Both the position numbers and the translations under genes were made by a program. From Bacteroidetes bacterium GWF2_38_335 (GTDB taxonomy: Bacteria; Bacteroidota; Bacteroidia; Bacteroidales; GWF2-38-335): 64,000 nucleotides of DNA. Each line of letters begins with the position of its first letter. The first letter of the stretch is position 1. The stretch lies in assembly GCA_001769535.1 (NCBI GenBank), contig MEOH01000016.1, positions 124,001 through 188,000 of the forward strand. The letters run 5' to 3'. Under the pieces are notes generated by a model. The model had not been told where the DNA came from, ran no database searches, and was given only the letters and a program-made list of their open reading frames with translations. Positions 28,422 through 37,259 of this stretch are shown here, piece by piece.

Positions 28422-28817
28422 TTATTCTTGTGTTGTTGCATTACAAGCCTTCTTTTTGCCTTGTTTCTTTGGGCAACAAGATTTTCCTTCTTCACCAGCG
28501 CAACTCTTTTTTTCGCCAGTTCCTGCTTCGCCAATCATTTCGGCTCCATAACCCAGTTTTGCCAATTCAGTTTTAATTTCTTCTGCATTGGTTTTTTCCG
28601 GTTTATAGGTAATGGTCACTTCCTTTTTGTCTATACTGGCATCCACAGATTTCACACCTTTAACGAAAGCCATGTGGTTTTCAATTTTTGATTTACAGTT
28701 ATTGCATTCAACGTTTGATTTGAATTTAATTTCTTTAACTTCCTTGCTGTCCTGTGCATTTAGAACAGAAACAAACATCACTGCTATAAGCAGACTAAGA
28801 ATTTTTATTGTCTTCAT
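28422..28817 (-). CDS. Periplasmic heavy-metal-associated (HMA) domain protein
   Basis: A 131-residue exported protein (signal peptide to NAQ). Residues about 28-95 form an HMA/MerP-like ferredoxin fold with the metal motif ECNNCKSKIE (CxxC) and the typical GVKSVDASIDKKEVTITYKPEKTNAEEIKTELAKLGY run. The tail adds CAG, CCPKK and CNAT, giving extra Cys. Such domains bind Cu(I), Zn or Hg. It lies 42 bases downstream of a TonB-receptor gene on the same strand, behind a Cys/His-rich exported protein gene, so the three are likely one metal-handling operon. Which metal is not visible. Confidence 0.88.
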   Translation of the reverse strand: MKTIKILSLLIAVMFVSVLNAQDSKEVKEIKFKSNVECNNCKSKIENHMAFVKGVKSVDASIDKKEVTITYKPEKTNAEEIKTELAKLGYGAEMIGEAGTGEKKSCAGEEGKSCCPKKQGKKKACNATTQE

Positions 28818-28859
28818 TATTTTTATATTTATTTAGTTACACAAAATTAATTATTATTT

Positions 28860-31085
28860 TCAATTTAAAACAAGTCTGAGCCCAAGATAAAATTTCCTGC
28901 CAATCAGCGGCCCCCAGTTCATGGATGCATCAAAATTTGGTCCAAAAGGATCGTTGGCAGCCAGAATCGGATTTTTCTGAGTAAAATTTGTCAGGTTTTC
29001 TGATCCAAAATAAATATTCCATTTTCTGAAATATTTTGTCACCTGGGCATTCATAATGTAATAAGCCGGAAAATTATCATTCAACTGATATTCAACAGGA
29101 TTATTAGCTGTTGATGGCAAACGTCCGTCTCCATTAAACTGAGTGGTAAAGTCAAATTGCCATTTCTTAAGATTGGTTGTGTACGAAAGCGAAACCAAAC
29201 CTTTATATTTATTAACCAATGGTTTGTTTACCAACTGGTGATTAATAGTGGTTTTTACATCCGTCAATCTGTACGCAAGGGTAACATCAAGTCTTTTTAT
29301 GGGCTCTAAAACCAGTTCCAACTGAGCAGAATTTGAATATGATTCTCCATCAAGATTATAAAAATAAACCGTGGTGGTATTTTGATCCATGTCTACGATC
29401 AGTTGGTTAATAAAATTGGTTCTGTAAAATTCCGCATTGATGTCTATTTCCTTTTTACCAACATTTAATGTATGTGTTGCTGATATTCCATAATTCCATG
29501 CCTCTTCCATTTCAATATCCTCAAGAATCACCATTTCCCTTGAACTCACAAACACATGGCTGTTTTCAGAAAGCAGATTTGGTGTCCGGTAGCCCTTTCC
29601 TGCCGATGCCCTTACAACAGTAAGCGGAGTAAGATTATATTTGATGTGTGCCCGTGGGGTAAAAAAACCACCGAACATATTATGCTGATCGTATCTTAAA
29701 CCTGCCATAAGGGTGTATTTATGGGGAATGGCATAAGTATATTCTATAAAAGTGCCCGGAACCTTTTCGGTGCGGTAAAAACCGGCATTGCTATACTCCT
29801 CGTCATAGTCGTCATAAAGGTAGCTGATGCCTGCCAGATAAGAATGATTGGTATTGCCCACATAGGAGGCAAACATGATATTGGTATTGTATGTCATCTG
29901 GGAACCGGCATAATCATTCAGACCAAAAAATGAATTTTGATCAAAAAGAGTCAGGGCATGAATAATAGAAATGCTTGTATTCTTTCTATTCAGAAAAAAT
30001 CCCATTTTATGGAACAATTCATAGTATTTTGAATCAATTCCCACACCATATCCGTTTGCCGGACTGGTATTGTCAGATCCTTCGAAATCAACCTGACCGC
30101 TTGATCTTTTTTCTTCAAGAACCTTGATTCCGAATCTGGTTTCCCAGTTTTTTGAATCGTAAGTCCACCTGTTAATGAAATTTACCTGATCAATGGCTGG
30201 CATATCCATAAATGAATCCCCGTTTTCATCAATTCGGGCCCGTTCACTTTCCCCATGAGCCAAAATCATAGTACTCAATTTATCATTCAGTTTATAACGG
30301 GCATTCATATTTCCCTCTATTTTACCAAAACTGCTACCCAAAGCGTTCAGATACAGTTTCTCACCTTTATCGGGTTTTTTATATTCCACATTAATTTGAC
30401 CGGTTATTGATTCATACCCCGAAGAAACAGAAGCCGTTCCCTTTGAAACCTGAATAGATTCCATCCATGAACCGGGAATGTAACCCAGTCCGTATGTCTG
30501 AGCAAGCCCGCGAATAAACGGAACTTTTTCAGCCATAATCTGACTATAGGTACCCGCCAGTCCGAGCATTTTAATTTGTTTTGCTCCGGTAATGGCATCA
30601 GAATATGATACATCAACCGATGCATTGGTTTCAAAACTTTCGGATAGGTTACAGCACGCTGCTTTTTTCAATTCTTCACCCTGAATCAGTTGGGTGTGAA
30701 TGGGCTCAATTTTAGAAATGTACATAGACTTTCTTCTTTCGGCCACAATAACCTCCTGAAGCACATTGTTCACTTCAAGCACGATATCCAGTTTACGTTT
30801 CAGCACGTGAACAGGAATGGTATCCGCTTTATAGCCTATATAACTAAAAATCAGATTCCGGGAAACAGTTTCCGGTATCAAAATAGAATATTCACCCTTT
30901 TCATTGGTGGTGGTGCCCACAGATGAGTTTTCCCAGTATATGTTAACATTTTCAAGCGGATTGAGTTCCTTTTTCCCGTCTTTTTCAACAACCTCACTGA
31001 CAACACCTTTCAGATATTCCTGAGAAAAAAGACCAAAAGGAAAAATTAAAGCAATAAACAATAAAAATAATTGATTTTTCTTCAT
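28860..31085 (-). CDS. TonB-dependent outer-membrane receptor (metal-linked)
   Basis: A 741-residue receptor with a signal peptide (to FSQ), an N-terminal carboxypeptidase-regulatory-like domain (residues about 22-110), a plug domain (CCNLSESFETNASVDVSYSD, GLGYIPGSWMESIQVSKG) and a ~500-residue barrel ending in FYLGLRLVLN. The plug begins with a Cys pair. No SusD-type partner follows, so glycan uptake is unlikely. Its neighbours (a CxxC HMA protein and a Cys/His-rich exported protein) suggest uptake of a metal or metal chelate, possibly copper. That substrate is inferred from context only. Confidence 0.9.
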   Translation of the reverse strand: MKKNQLFLLFIALIFPFGLFSQEYLKGVVSEVVEKDGKKELNPLENVNIYWENSSVGTTTNEKGEYSILIPETVSRNLIFSYIGYKADTIPVHVLKRKLDIVLEVNNVLQEVIVAERRKSMYISKIEPIHTQLIQGEELKKAACCNLSESFETNASVDVSYSDAITGAKQIKMLGLAGTYSQIMAEKVPFIRGLAQTYGLGYIPGSWMESIQVSKGTASVSSGYESITGQINVEYKKPDKGEKLYLNALGSSFGKIEGNMNARYKLNDKLSTMILAHGESERARIDENGDSFMDMPAIDQVNFINRWTYDSKNWETRFGIKVLEEKRSSGQVDFEGSDNTSPANGYGVGIDSKYYELFHKMGFFLNRKNTSISIIHALTLFDQNSFFGLNDYAGSQMTYNTNIMFASYVGNTNHSYLAGISYLYDDYDEEYSNAGFYRTEKVPGTFIEYTYAIPHKYTLMAGLRYDQHNMFGGFFTPRAHIKYNLTPLTVVRASAGKGYRTPNLLSENSHVFVSSREMVILEDIEMEEAWNYGISATHTLNVGKKEIDINAEFYRTNFINQLIVDMDQNTTTVYFYNLDGESYSNSAQLELVLEPIKRLDVTLAYRLTDVKTTINHQLVNKPLVNKYKGLVSLSYTTNLKKWQFDFTTQFNGDGRLPSTANNPVEYQLNDNFPAYYIMNAQVTKYFRKWNIYFGSENLTNFTQKNPILAANDPFGPNFDASMNWGPLIGRKFYLGLRLVLN

Positions 31086-31142
31086 AAAATTTTGATTTAA
31101 TGATTAATAATACAATTTTGAAAAAGTATTAAAATCAAAAAA

Positions 31143-31622
31143 TCAAATCAGAAAACAGGAAAAACAAATGCTTATATCTCTATCATAGAGAACGGGCGGC
31201 GGGTTTACATTTCTGTTGATTGAGCCTGAATATGGGATGAAGCCCGGTTTAGTATTAAAACTAAGATCAGAAAACAACTCCAGCACATTCAAAGAAATAT
31301 TTATCTGATATTTAAAGGATTCAAAAGGAGAATAAATCTTATAGAATTCATGTTCAGATTCACTGCAATTTTCAGATCTATGTTGTTTCTCATGACCAGC
31401 AGTTTTGCATACACCATCATGACATGCACAAAGTGAATCACCATGTGTTTTATCGTGTTGTTCCATACAGCCGTCATTTTCGAGAAGACTGATCATGGAA
31501 ATATGTGTTTTATGAATTCCGCAGGTATGACAAACATGATGAATAAGGGAAAATCCGGCAGTTGACATCATAAAAACTGAAATCAGAAATATCAATCCGG
31601 TATTTTTTATCACTTTTTTCAT
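31143..31622 (-). CDS. Cys/His-rich exported protein (HYC_CC_PP-like)
   Basis: A 159-residue protein with a signal-like N-terminus (LIFLISVFMMSTAGFS). It then has a dense set of possible metal ligands: HHVCHTCGIHKTH, CMEQHDKTHGDSLCACHDGVC and CSESEHEF, 11-12 Cys and about 13 His in all. It ends with NPPP and an SICFSCFL tail. The start-HxC, middle Cys cluster and end-PP layout recalls the HYC_CC_PP proteins found beside TonB receptors in Bacteroidota. It is the first gene of the leftward metal-linked group, 57 bases before the receptor. A metal-sensing or metal-delivery role in the periplasm is inferred. Confidence 0.7.
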   Translation of the reverse strand: MKKVIKNTGLIFLISVFMMSTAGFSLIHHVCHTCGIHKTHISMISLLENDGCMEQHDKTHGDSLCACHDGVCKTAGHEKQHRSENCSESEHEFYKIYSPFESFKYQINISLNVLELFSDLSFNTKPGFIPYSGSINRNVNPPPVLYDRDISICFSCFLI

Positions 31623-31627
31623 TAGTA

Positions 31628-31635
31628 CAAATTTA
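31628..31635 (-). promoter_or_regulatory. -7 promoter box of the metal-linked operon (TAAATTTG, minus strand)
   Basis: Perfect TAnnTTTG match beginning 13 bases upstream of the ATG at 31622; implies a near-leaderless transcript. Confidence 0.5.
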
Positions 31636-31819
31636 CATCAATATTGTTCCTTTTCCGATGAGACCTGTAAAATTAACATATCTTTAACAAGAAAAATCAT
31701 TGATTCAGAATTGCAGATTTTCCCTAATAATTTATTGATTATAAAATCATTAATAAAAAACAGTTATTCAAAATACGATTCACCTCGAAAAAGGTGGTTT
31801 AATATTTGCTTCAAATAAA

Positions 31820-31853
31820 TTTGTCATTATTAAGGATGAATTCAATAATTTTG
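31820..31853 (+). promoter_or_regulatory. Promoter (TTTG-N22-TAATTTTG)
   Basis: A -33-like TTTG (31820-31823) and a TAnnTTTG box (31846-31853) lie 30 bases before the ATG at 31884. The spacing is slightly longer than usual. Confidence 0.45.
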
Positions 31854-31883
31854 TATTTTTATTTAAAATTTAATTCGAGTATT

Positions 31884-32504
31884 ATGAAAACTAATTATTT
31901 TATTATCTGCTTATTAAGCATTGCAATATTTAGCTTTAACAGCTATTCACAGGATGCAAAAAAGAATGAATCAAAACAGATTGTCAAAAAATCTGTAAGT
32001 ATTGATGTTTCTAAAAAGTATGCTGAAAAGAAACTAGCTTTGCAACCTGCTACCGAAAAGAAAGCGATTCCTGAAAAAGAAAAAGCCAAGGTTAAAGAAA
32101 ATTTCAAAAAACTTGCCATTGCTCCCAAGGAGATAAAAGCCAATGAAATAGCAAGAGAAAAAGCAAACCCCAATTCAAAAATTTCCAACGAAAGTATTAA
32201 AGAACAAAAACAACAAGGAAAACAGCAAGGAAAAGAACAGGCTAAAGAACAGAAGGAACAAGGTAAAGAACAGAAGCAGCAAGGTAAAGAACAAGGAAAA
32301 GAAAAGTCTGATTTAAAACCGGCTGATCAGGGAACCCAAGGCAAAACTCAAGGCAAGACCCAGGGCAAAACCGAAACCAATACAAACAACAATTCTCAGG
32401 GCAAAACCCAAGGTAAAACTCAGGGCAACGGAACAAACACCCAGGGAAACACTCAAGGTAAAACTCAAGGTAAAACCCAGGGAAAATCACAAGGTGGAAA
32501 TTAA
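31884..32504 (+). CDS. Exported low-complexity protein with QGKT repeats
   Basis: From the ATG at 31884 this is 206 residues with a signal peptide (to NSYSQ); the 26 residues added by the start at 31806 are not signal-like. The N-terminal ~90 residues are Lys/Ala/Glu-rich and helical. The rest is low complexity, first units of GKEQ/QKQQ and then about a dozen copies of TQGK or QGKT, ending QGKSQGGN. The mature protein is strongly basic and has no Cys or aromatic core. No family is recognised. It heads a likely operon with the pentapeptide-type lipoprotein (12-base gap) and the papain-like genes. Confidence 0.75.
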   Translation: MKTNYFIICLLSIAIFSFNSYSQDAKKNESKQIVKKSVSIDVSKKYAEKKLALQPATEKKAIPEKEKAKVKENFKKLAIAPKEIKANEIAREKANPNSKISNESIKEQKQQGKQQGKEQAKEQKEQGKEQKQQGKEQGKEKSDLKPADQGTQGKTQGKTQGKTETNTNNNSQGKTQGKTQGNGTNTQGNTQGKTQGKTQGKSQGGN

Positions 32505-32516
32505 CAATACTAACAA

Positions 32517-33503
32517 ATGAAAAAGATGAAGAAATTAATCCTTCTGGCTTTAATTCTGTCCAATACCATGTTTCTGTTTTCAGCTTGCAATTCTGCATCT
32601 GAAGAAGCAGCATCAGGAAATGTGACCGCCGATAAAATCATCAAAGATCTGAACAAGGGAAAACCTGTTTATTTGAAAGATGCTGTAATCTCGGGCGATC
32701 TTGATTTCACTCTGGTTGACAACAAAAACATCGAATCTGCTGATGCATACCGGGTATACATCAACCAATCTGTTACTTTCAATAATTGCACCTTTGAGGG
32801 AAAAGTAACAGGCATTAAAGTGGATGACAAAAGCATCAAATATTTTACATGCTTTGAAAAAAATATGACTTTCTACAAATGTAAATTCAAAAAGGAAGTT
32901 GATTTTACAGAAGCTTCAGCAAGGGGGATTGTCAATTTCAGCGGTTCCTCATTTGAAGAAAAAGCTGTTTTTGAAGGATTTTCATTTCAGTTTAAGGAAA
33001 ACTATTTTTCGGATGTGTTTTTTAAAAACGAAGCCCGTTTTCACAGAATTTCTGTTAATGGGAGCATAAACTTTCTTAAAACAACCTTTGAAGGCAAAAC
33101 CAGTTTTCAGAAAGCATGTGTCTTGGGATCCTTTCAGGCCGGTGGCGCAGGATTTAAGCTATACGCAGATTTCAGCAGCATGGATGTGCTGAGGGAAGCC
33201 ATTTTCAATACTGCCATTTTTAAAGACAAAGCCATTTTCAATAATGTTGTTTTCAGAGACCGTGCCGAGTTTAACAATGCTGTTTTTAATGACAATGCCG
33301 GATTTAAAAAGACTGATTTTGGTGGCAAAACAGAATTTGTTGAAACCAGTATTTCTGGCGATTTAGACCTTAAGGAATCTGTTTTCAGATCGGGTAAACC
33401 CATTACCGATAAAATCAAAATTGACTCTGCAGATCAGATTAAACTGGATGGCTGTGTTTTCTACAGTTCTGAACCAGTGATTCTCAATGATATTAAGAAA
33501 TAA
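32517..33503 (+). CDS. Pentapeptide-repeat-like lipoprotein
   Basis: A 328-residue protein with a type II signal peptide (MFLFSAC, Cys about 24). A second ATG nine bases on (32526) is an equally good start. The mature part has many five-residue rungs of the A(F/V)FxxxxF type (NNCTFEGK, EAIFNTAIFKDKAIFNNVVF, RAEFNNAVFNDNAGF), predicting a quadrilateral beta-helix. Pentapeptide proteins can mimic DNA or act as scaffolds, but a lipidated form points to an envelope role. It lies between the QGKT-repeat gene and the first papain-like gene, with gaps of 12 and 16 bases. Confidence 0.82.
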   Translation: MKKMKKLILLALILSNTMFLFSACNSASEEAASGNVTADKIIKDLNKGKPVYLKDAVISGDLDFTLVDNKNIESADAYRVYINQSVTFNNCTFEGKVTGIKVDDKSIKYFTCFEKNMTFYKCKFKKEVDFTEASARGIVNFSGSSFEEKAVFEGFSFQFKENYFSDVFFKNEARFHRISVNGSINFLKTTFEGKTSFQKACVLGSFQAGGAGFKLYADFSSMDVLREAIFNTAIFKDKAIFNNVVFRDRAEFNNAVFNDNAGFKKTDFGGKTEFVETSISGDLDLKESVFRSGKPITDKIKIDSADQIKLDGCVFYSSEPVILNDIKK

Positions 33504-33519
33504 CTAAAACCTGTAATTT

Positions 33520-35262
33520 ATGAAATTTATGAAGTTTAATGGATTGCTTTTTATAGCACTTTTTTCACTGCTCACAGTTTTCTTTACTATAACTGCCTGT
33601 GACGAGGAAGATCCTATTCCTGATGGAGTAGAACAATACATCCTTGGTTGGATCGGAGCAGATGCTGAAAATCTCGACCTACTTGAACAGGATATCAACC
33701 TGGGAAGCTCTGCTCCTGCCGACCTCCCCGGAAGCGTTGACCTTTCATCAAAATTCCCGCCCATTGGAAACCAGGGCCAATACGGTACCTGTGTTGCATG
33801 GTCGGTTGGTTATAACCTCAGAACCTTCCTCGAAGGTGTTGATAAAGGTTACTCATCCTCACAACTTGCAAACACAGCCAATCAATTCAGTCCGAAAGAC
33901 CTTTTCTGGGCCATTTCAACATCCGATAAAGGTGAAGATTGCAACGGAACCGGTTTCGAAGCAGCATTGGATATACTTGTCTCCAGAGGGGTAGCAACAC
34001 TTGAAGATGTTCCTTACACCTCAATGGGTGACTGTTCATCATCTCCCGATGCTTCATGGACCAGCGCAGCTGCCGGACATAAAATTGAAAGCTATCGCAA
34101 AATCGATCACACCAGTGTCAATGAAATAAAAGACTATCTGGCCGACGGCCGCGCTTTATCAATTGGTGCAAAGCTTGGTGATAATTTTATGGAATGGAAC
34201 AGCGATGATGTGATCAGTTCCGACACCTACCTCAATCCTGGTATGATGCACGCTTACCACGCAATGGTTTTGTGCGGATACGACGACAATGTTGGCCCGA
34301 ATGGAGCATTCAAAGTTGTTAACTCATGGGGCACAAGCTGGGGCGATAATGGCTATATCTGGGTTGACTATAATTTCTTCATAAATGAATTTTGTTTCTG
34401 TGCCTTTGTTGCGCAAAGCAGCTCTGATACATATGTTGATCCGGGAAGCGAAACTTCAGAATTTGACCTTGTTGGATGGGCTTTGGCCGATGAACATGAT
34501 CCAACCGATTACGGCTCAGGTGATGATCCTTTAAACAGAAAATGCAATTATAACGTGTATAACGTAGGAACAAATGCCATCAATGCAGACAGAGACTGGA
34601 ATATTCTTTACCTGTATTACAATGCATATGATGCAAACGACTACGGCGTTATTCTTTACGACTATTATTCCGACGATTATGGCACTTTAGGCTACAACGG
34701 AAACCTTGCTGATGAAACCGGCGCCACTCTTTATGGTTTTTCAGGTAACTGGTGGAACTATATCAATGTACCGAGCGGAATGAGTGTTGCCGATGCATGC
34801 TATGGCGGTTCTGACAACTATTTCTCATTTACCTACGCCATGCCAACTCAAATTCCTGATGTAACCAATCCCGGCTACAACAAGGCCTTTAGCGGAAATT
34901 ATTACCTTGTGATGATTGCCGATGGTTTTGATGCCATTGCGGAGTACGACGAAGCCAACAACTACCTGTATTATGCACAGGAAAACGGCGACCCGTTTGA
35001 AATTATTGACGGCGTTGTTCAGGATGGCTCTGTGGCTAAATCAAAAATAAACAAATTTAAAGTAAAACCCGGATTGCATGCTGCTTCACCCTTTGCAACT
35101 GTACGCACATCAACCAATGTAAACACATACACTCCGTATGAAATTACCAGGATGATACAACACCACAAAGAATCAGGAGCATTGCAGCAAAAAATTGATG
35201 AATACAAAGCCGCACATCCCGCAAAAAGTTTTACTAAAAAAATTGGAGAAAAAGTAAAATAA
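33520..35262 (+). CDS. Papain-family (C1) cysteine protease lipoprotein, copy 1
   Basis: A 580-residue lipoprotein (FTITAC, Cys27). A short acidic propeptide leads to a C1 protease domain with Gln in GNQGQYGTCVAW, catalytic Cys91, His247 (AYHAMVLCGYDD) and Asn268 (VVNSWGTSWG). Residues about 300-480 form a CARDB-like beta domain rich in Asp, Tyr and Asn (EHDPTDYGSGDDPLNRKCNY), then a basic helical tail. Such proteins cut peptides at the cell surface. The next gene is a close paralogue, so this is one half of a tandem duplication. Expression probably starts upstream at the 31820 promoter. Confidence 0.93.
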   Translation: MKFMKFNGLLFIALFSLLTVFFTITACDEEDPIPDGVEQYILGWIGADAENLDLLEQDINLGSSAPADLPGSVDLSSKFPPIGNQGQYGTCVAWSVGYNLRTFLEGVDKGYSSSQLANTANQFSPKDLFWAISTSDKGEDCNGTGFEAALDILVSRGVATLEDVPYTSMGDCSSSPDASWTSAAAGHKIESYRKIDHTSVNEIKDYLADGRALSIGAKLGDNFMEWNSDDVISSDTYLNPGMMHAYHAMVLCGYDDNVGPNGAFKVVNSWGTSWGDNGYIWVDYNFFINEFCFCAFVAQSSSDTYVDPGSETSEFDLVGWALADEHDPTDYGSGDDPLNRKCNYNVYNVGTNAINADRDWNILYLYYNAYDANDYGVILYDYYSDDYGTLGYNGNLADETGATLYGFSGNWWNYINVPSGMSVADACYGGSDNYFSFTYAMPTQIPDVTNPGYNKAFSGNYYLVMIADGFDAIAEYDEANNYLYYAQENGDPFEIIDGVVQDGSVAKSKINKFKVKPGLHAASPFATVRTSTNVNTYTPYEITRMIQHHKESGALQQKIDEYKAAHPAKSFTKKIGEKVK

Positions 35263-35297
35263 TTCTTTTAGACATTTAATAAGAAACAATTATTATT

Positions 35298-35340
35298 TGC
35301 CACGAATACCAAAAATTATCAGTGTATTCGTGGCATCTTT
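35298..35340 (+). terminator. Perfect 12-bp hairpin between the two papain-like genes
   Basis: TGCCACGAATAC (35298-35309) pairs exactly with GTATTCGTGGCA (35324-35335) around a 14-base loop, followed by TCTTTT. It ends 14 bases before the second gene's ATG, so it may terminate, attenuate or stabilise. Confidence 0.65.
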
Positions 35341-35353
35341 TAAAATAAAAAAC

Positions 35354-37105
35354 ATGAAAATCAGGATGAAAAAAATTAATGGATATCTGATCATTGCCCT
35401 GGCGGCTTTGTTCACTGCATTCATGGTAATTCCGGCTTGCGGCGAGGATGATGTGATTCCCGATGATGTGGAACAATATATACTCGGATGGATCGGAGCT
35501 GATGAGGAAAACCTTGACGAAATGGAAGAGGACATTGATATTGACGATGAAACCGAACCTGAAGGCTTGCCCTCAAGCGTTGACCTCAGGTCAAAATTCC
35601 CGCCTATAGGAAATCAGGGGCAGTACGGAACTTGCGTTGCCTGGTCGGTCGGTTATAACCTTCGCACTTACCTCGAAGGAATTGATCAGGGATATTCAAG
35701 TACTCAACTTGCCAGCACAAGCAACCAATTCAGTCCGAAAGACCTTTTCTGGGCCATTTCAACCGCCGACAAGGGTGAAGATTGCAATGGAACTGGTTTT
35801 GAAGTTGCTATGGATGTTCTGGTTTCCCGTGGTGTGGCAAAATTATCGGATGTTCCATATACTTCTATGGGCGACTGCTCTTCTTCTCCGGATGCTTCAT
35901 GGACTTCTGCCGCTGCAGATTATAAAATCGAAAGTTACCGCAAGGTTGACCACACAAGTATTGCCGAATTAAAGGATTACCTGGCCGATGGCCGTGCCAT
36001 GTCTATCGGTGCAAAGCTTGGCGATAATTTCATGGAATGGAACAGCGACGATGTGATCAGTTCCGACACTTACCTCAACCCCGGAATGATGCACGCCTAC
36101 CACGCAATGGTTCTTTGCGGATATGATGACAATGTGGGGCCAAACGGAGCTTTTAAAGTCATTAATTCATGGGGAACAAGCTGGGGAGATAATGGTTACA
36201 TCTGGGTTGACTATAATTTCTTTGTGAATGAATTCTGCTTCTGTGCCTTTGTAGCTCAAAGCAAAACTACTTCATACTCAATGCCGGGAAGCACTGCTTC
36301 GGGCTATGATGTGGTTGGCTGGGCACTTGCAGATGAACATGACCCGACTGATTACGGAACAGGAGACGATCCCCTGAACCGGAAATGCAACTACAATGTT
36401 TACAACATAGGAACAAATGCCATCAATGCCGACAATGACTGGAACATCCTTTATCTGTATTATAATGCTTATGATGCAAATGACTATGGCGTTATTCTCT
36501 ATGATTATTACTCTGATGACTATGGAGCACCCGGCGCAAACGGAAATCTTGCCGATGAAACCGGCGCTACCCTTTATGGTTTCTCAGGAAACTGGTGGAA
36601 CTATATTGATGTACCAAGCGGAATGAGCGTTGCGGATGCCTGTTATGGAGGAACCGGCAATTATTTCCAGTTTACCTACGCTATGCCCACTCAGATTCCG
36701 GATATAAACAACCCGGGTTACAACAAAGCCTTTAGCGGTAAATATTACATGGTAATGATAGCCGACGGATTCGACGGTATTTCAGAATACGATGAGGCCA
36801 ATAACTACCTTTACTATGCGCAGGAAAACGGAGATCCCTTTGAAATCATCGACGGAGTAGTACAGGATGGCTCGGTTGCGAAAGCAAAAATCAATAAATT
36901 CAGGGAAAAACCCACATTGCATGCGGCATCGCCATTCGGAACAGTGCGTACATCAAGCAATGTAAACGCCTATTCTCCGTTTGAAATCACCCGCATGATC
37001 ATGAACCACAAAAAATCGGGCAAACTGCAGCAGAAAATAAACGAATATAAAGCTGCTCACCCGAAGAAAAGCTTCTCAAAGAAGGTTGTAAAAAAAGTCA
37101 ATTAA
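35354..37105 (+). CDS. Papain-family (C1) cysteine protease lipoprotein, copy 2
   Basis: From the ATG at 35354 this is 583 residues; an ATG at 35366 is an alternative, and the upstream start at 35297 lies in the hairpin and is rejected. The lipobox is MVIPAC. The sequence follows copy 1 almost residue for residue from DDVEQYILGWIGAD to the end, including GQYGTCVAW, AYHAMVLCGYDD and VINSWGTSWG. The clearest differences are the acidic linker (EDIDIDDETEPEGLP) and scattered changes in the C-terminal beta domain. Both copies keep their catalytic residues, so both should be active. Conservation at the DNA level suggests a fairly recent or conversion-maintained duplication. Confidence 0.93.
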   Translation: MKIRMKKINGYLIIALAALFTAFMVIPACGEDDVIPDDVEQYILGWIGADEENLDEMEEDIDIDDETEPEGLPSSVDLRSKFPPIGNQGQYGTCVAWSVGYNLRTYLEGIDQGYSSTQLASTSNQFSPKDLFWAISTADKGEDCNGTGFEVAMDVLVSRGVAKLSDVPYTSMGDCSSSPDASWTSAAADYKIESYRKVDHTSIAELKDYLADGRAMSIGAKLGDNFMEWNSDDVISSDTYLNPGMMHAYHAMVLCGYDDNVGPNGAFKVINSWGTSWGDNGYIWVDYNFFVNEFCFCAFVAQSKTTSYSMPGSTASGYDVVGWALADEHDPTDYGTGDDPLNRKCNYNVYNIGTNAINADNDWNILYLYYNAYDANDYGVILYDYYSDDYGAPGANGNLADETGATLYGFSGNWWNYIDVPSGMSVADACYGGTGNYFQFTYAMPTQIPDINNPGYNKAFSGKYYMVMIADGFDGISEYDEANNYLYYAQENGDPFEIIDGVVQDGSVAKAKINKFREKPTLHAASPFGTVRTSSNVNAYSPFEITRMIMNHKKSGKLQQKINEYKAAHPKKSFSKKVVKKVN

Positions 37106-37108
37106 TTA

Positions 37109-37155
37109 TTTGCCGCTAATGCGCTAATATTATTTATTCGCGCATTAGCGGCAAA
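37109..37155. repeat. ATTCGCGCATTAGCGGCAAA palindrome
   Basis: A reverse copy (37109-37128) and an exact forward copy (37136-37155) separated by seven bases form a long hairpin after the second papain-like gene. Confidence 0.85.
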
Positions 37156-37208
37156 AAAAAACGACTAATCTTAAAGATTCTCTTCCATCAAATCTTTTCA
37201 TTTCCTGT

Positions 37209-37238
37209 TTTGACTTCATCCATATTTAACTATATTTG
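37209..37238 (+). promoter_or_regulatory. Promoter (TTTG-N18-TATATTTG)
   Basis: The best Bacteroidota-type promoter in the window: TTTG at 37209-37212, 18 bases, then TATATTTG at 37231-37238, 21 bases before the ATG at 37260. Confidence 0.7.
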
Positions 37239-37259
37239 TTAGTTCGAATGTTATAATTT

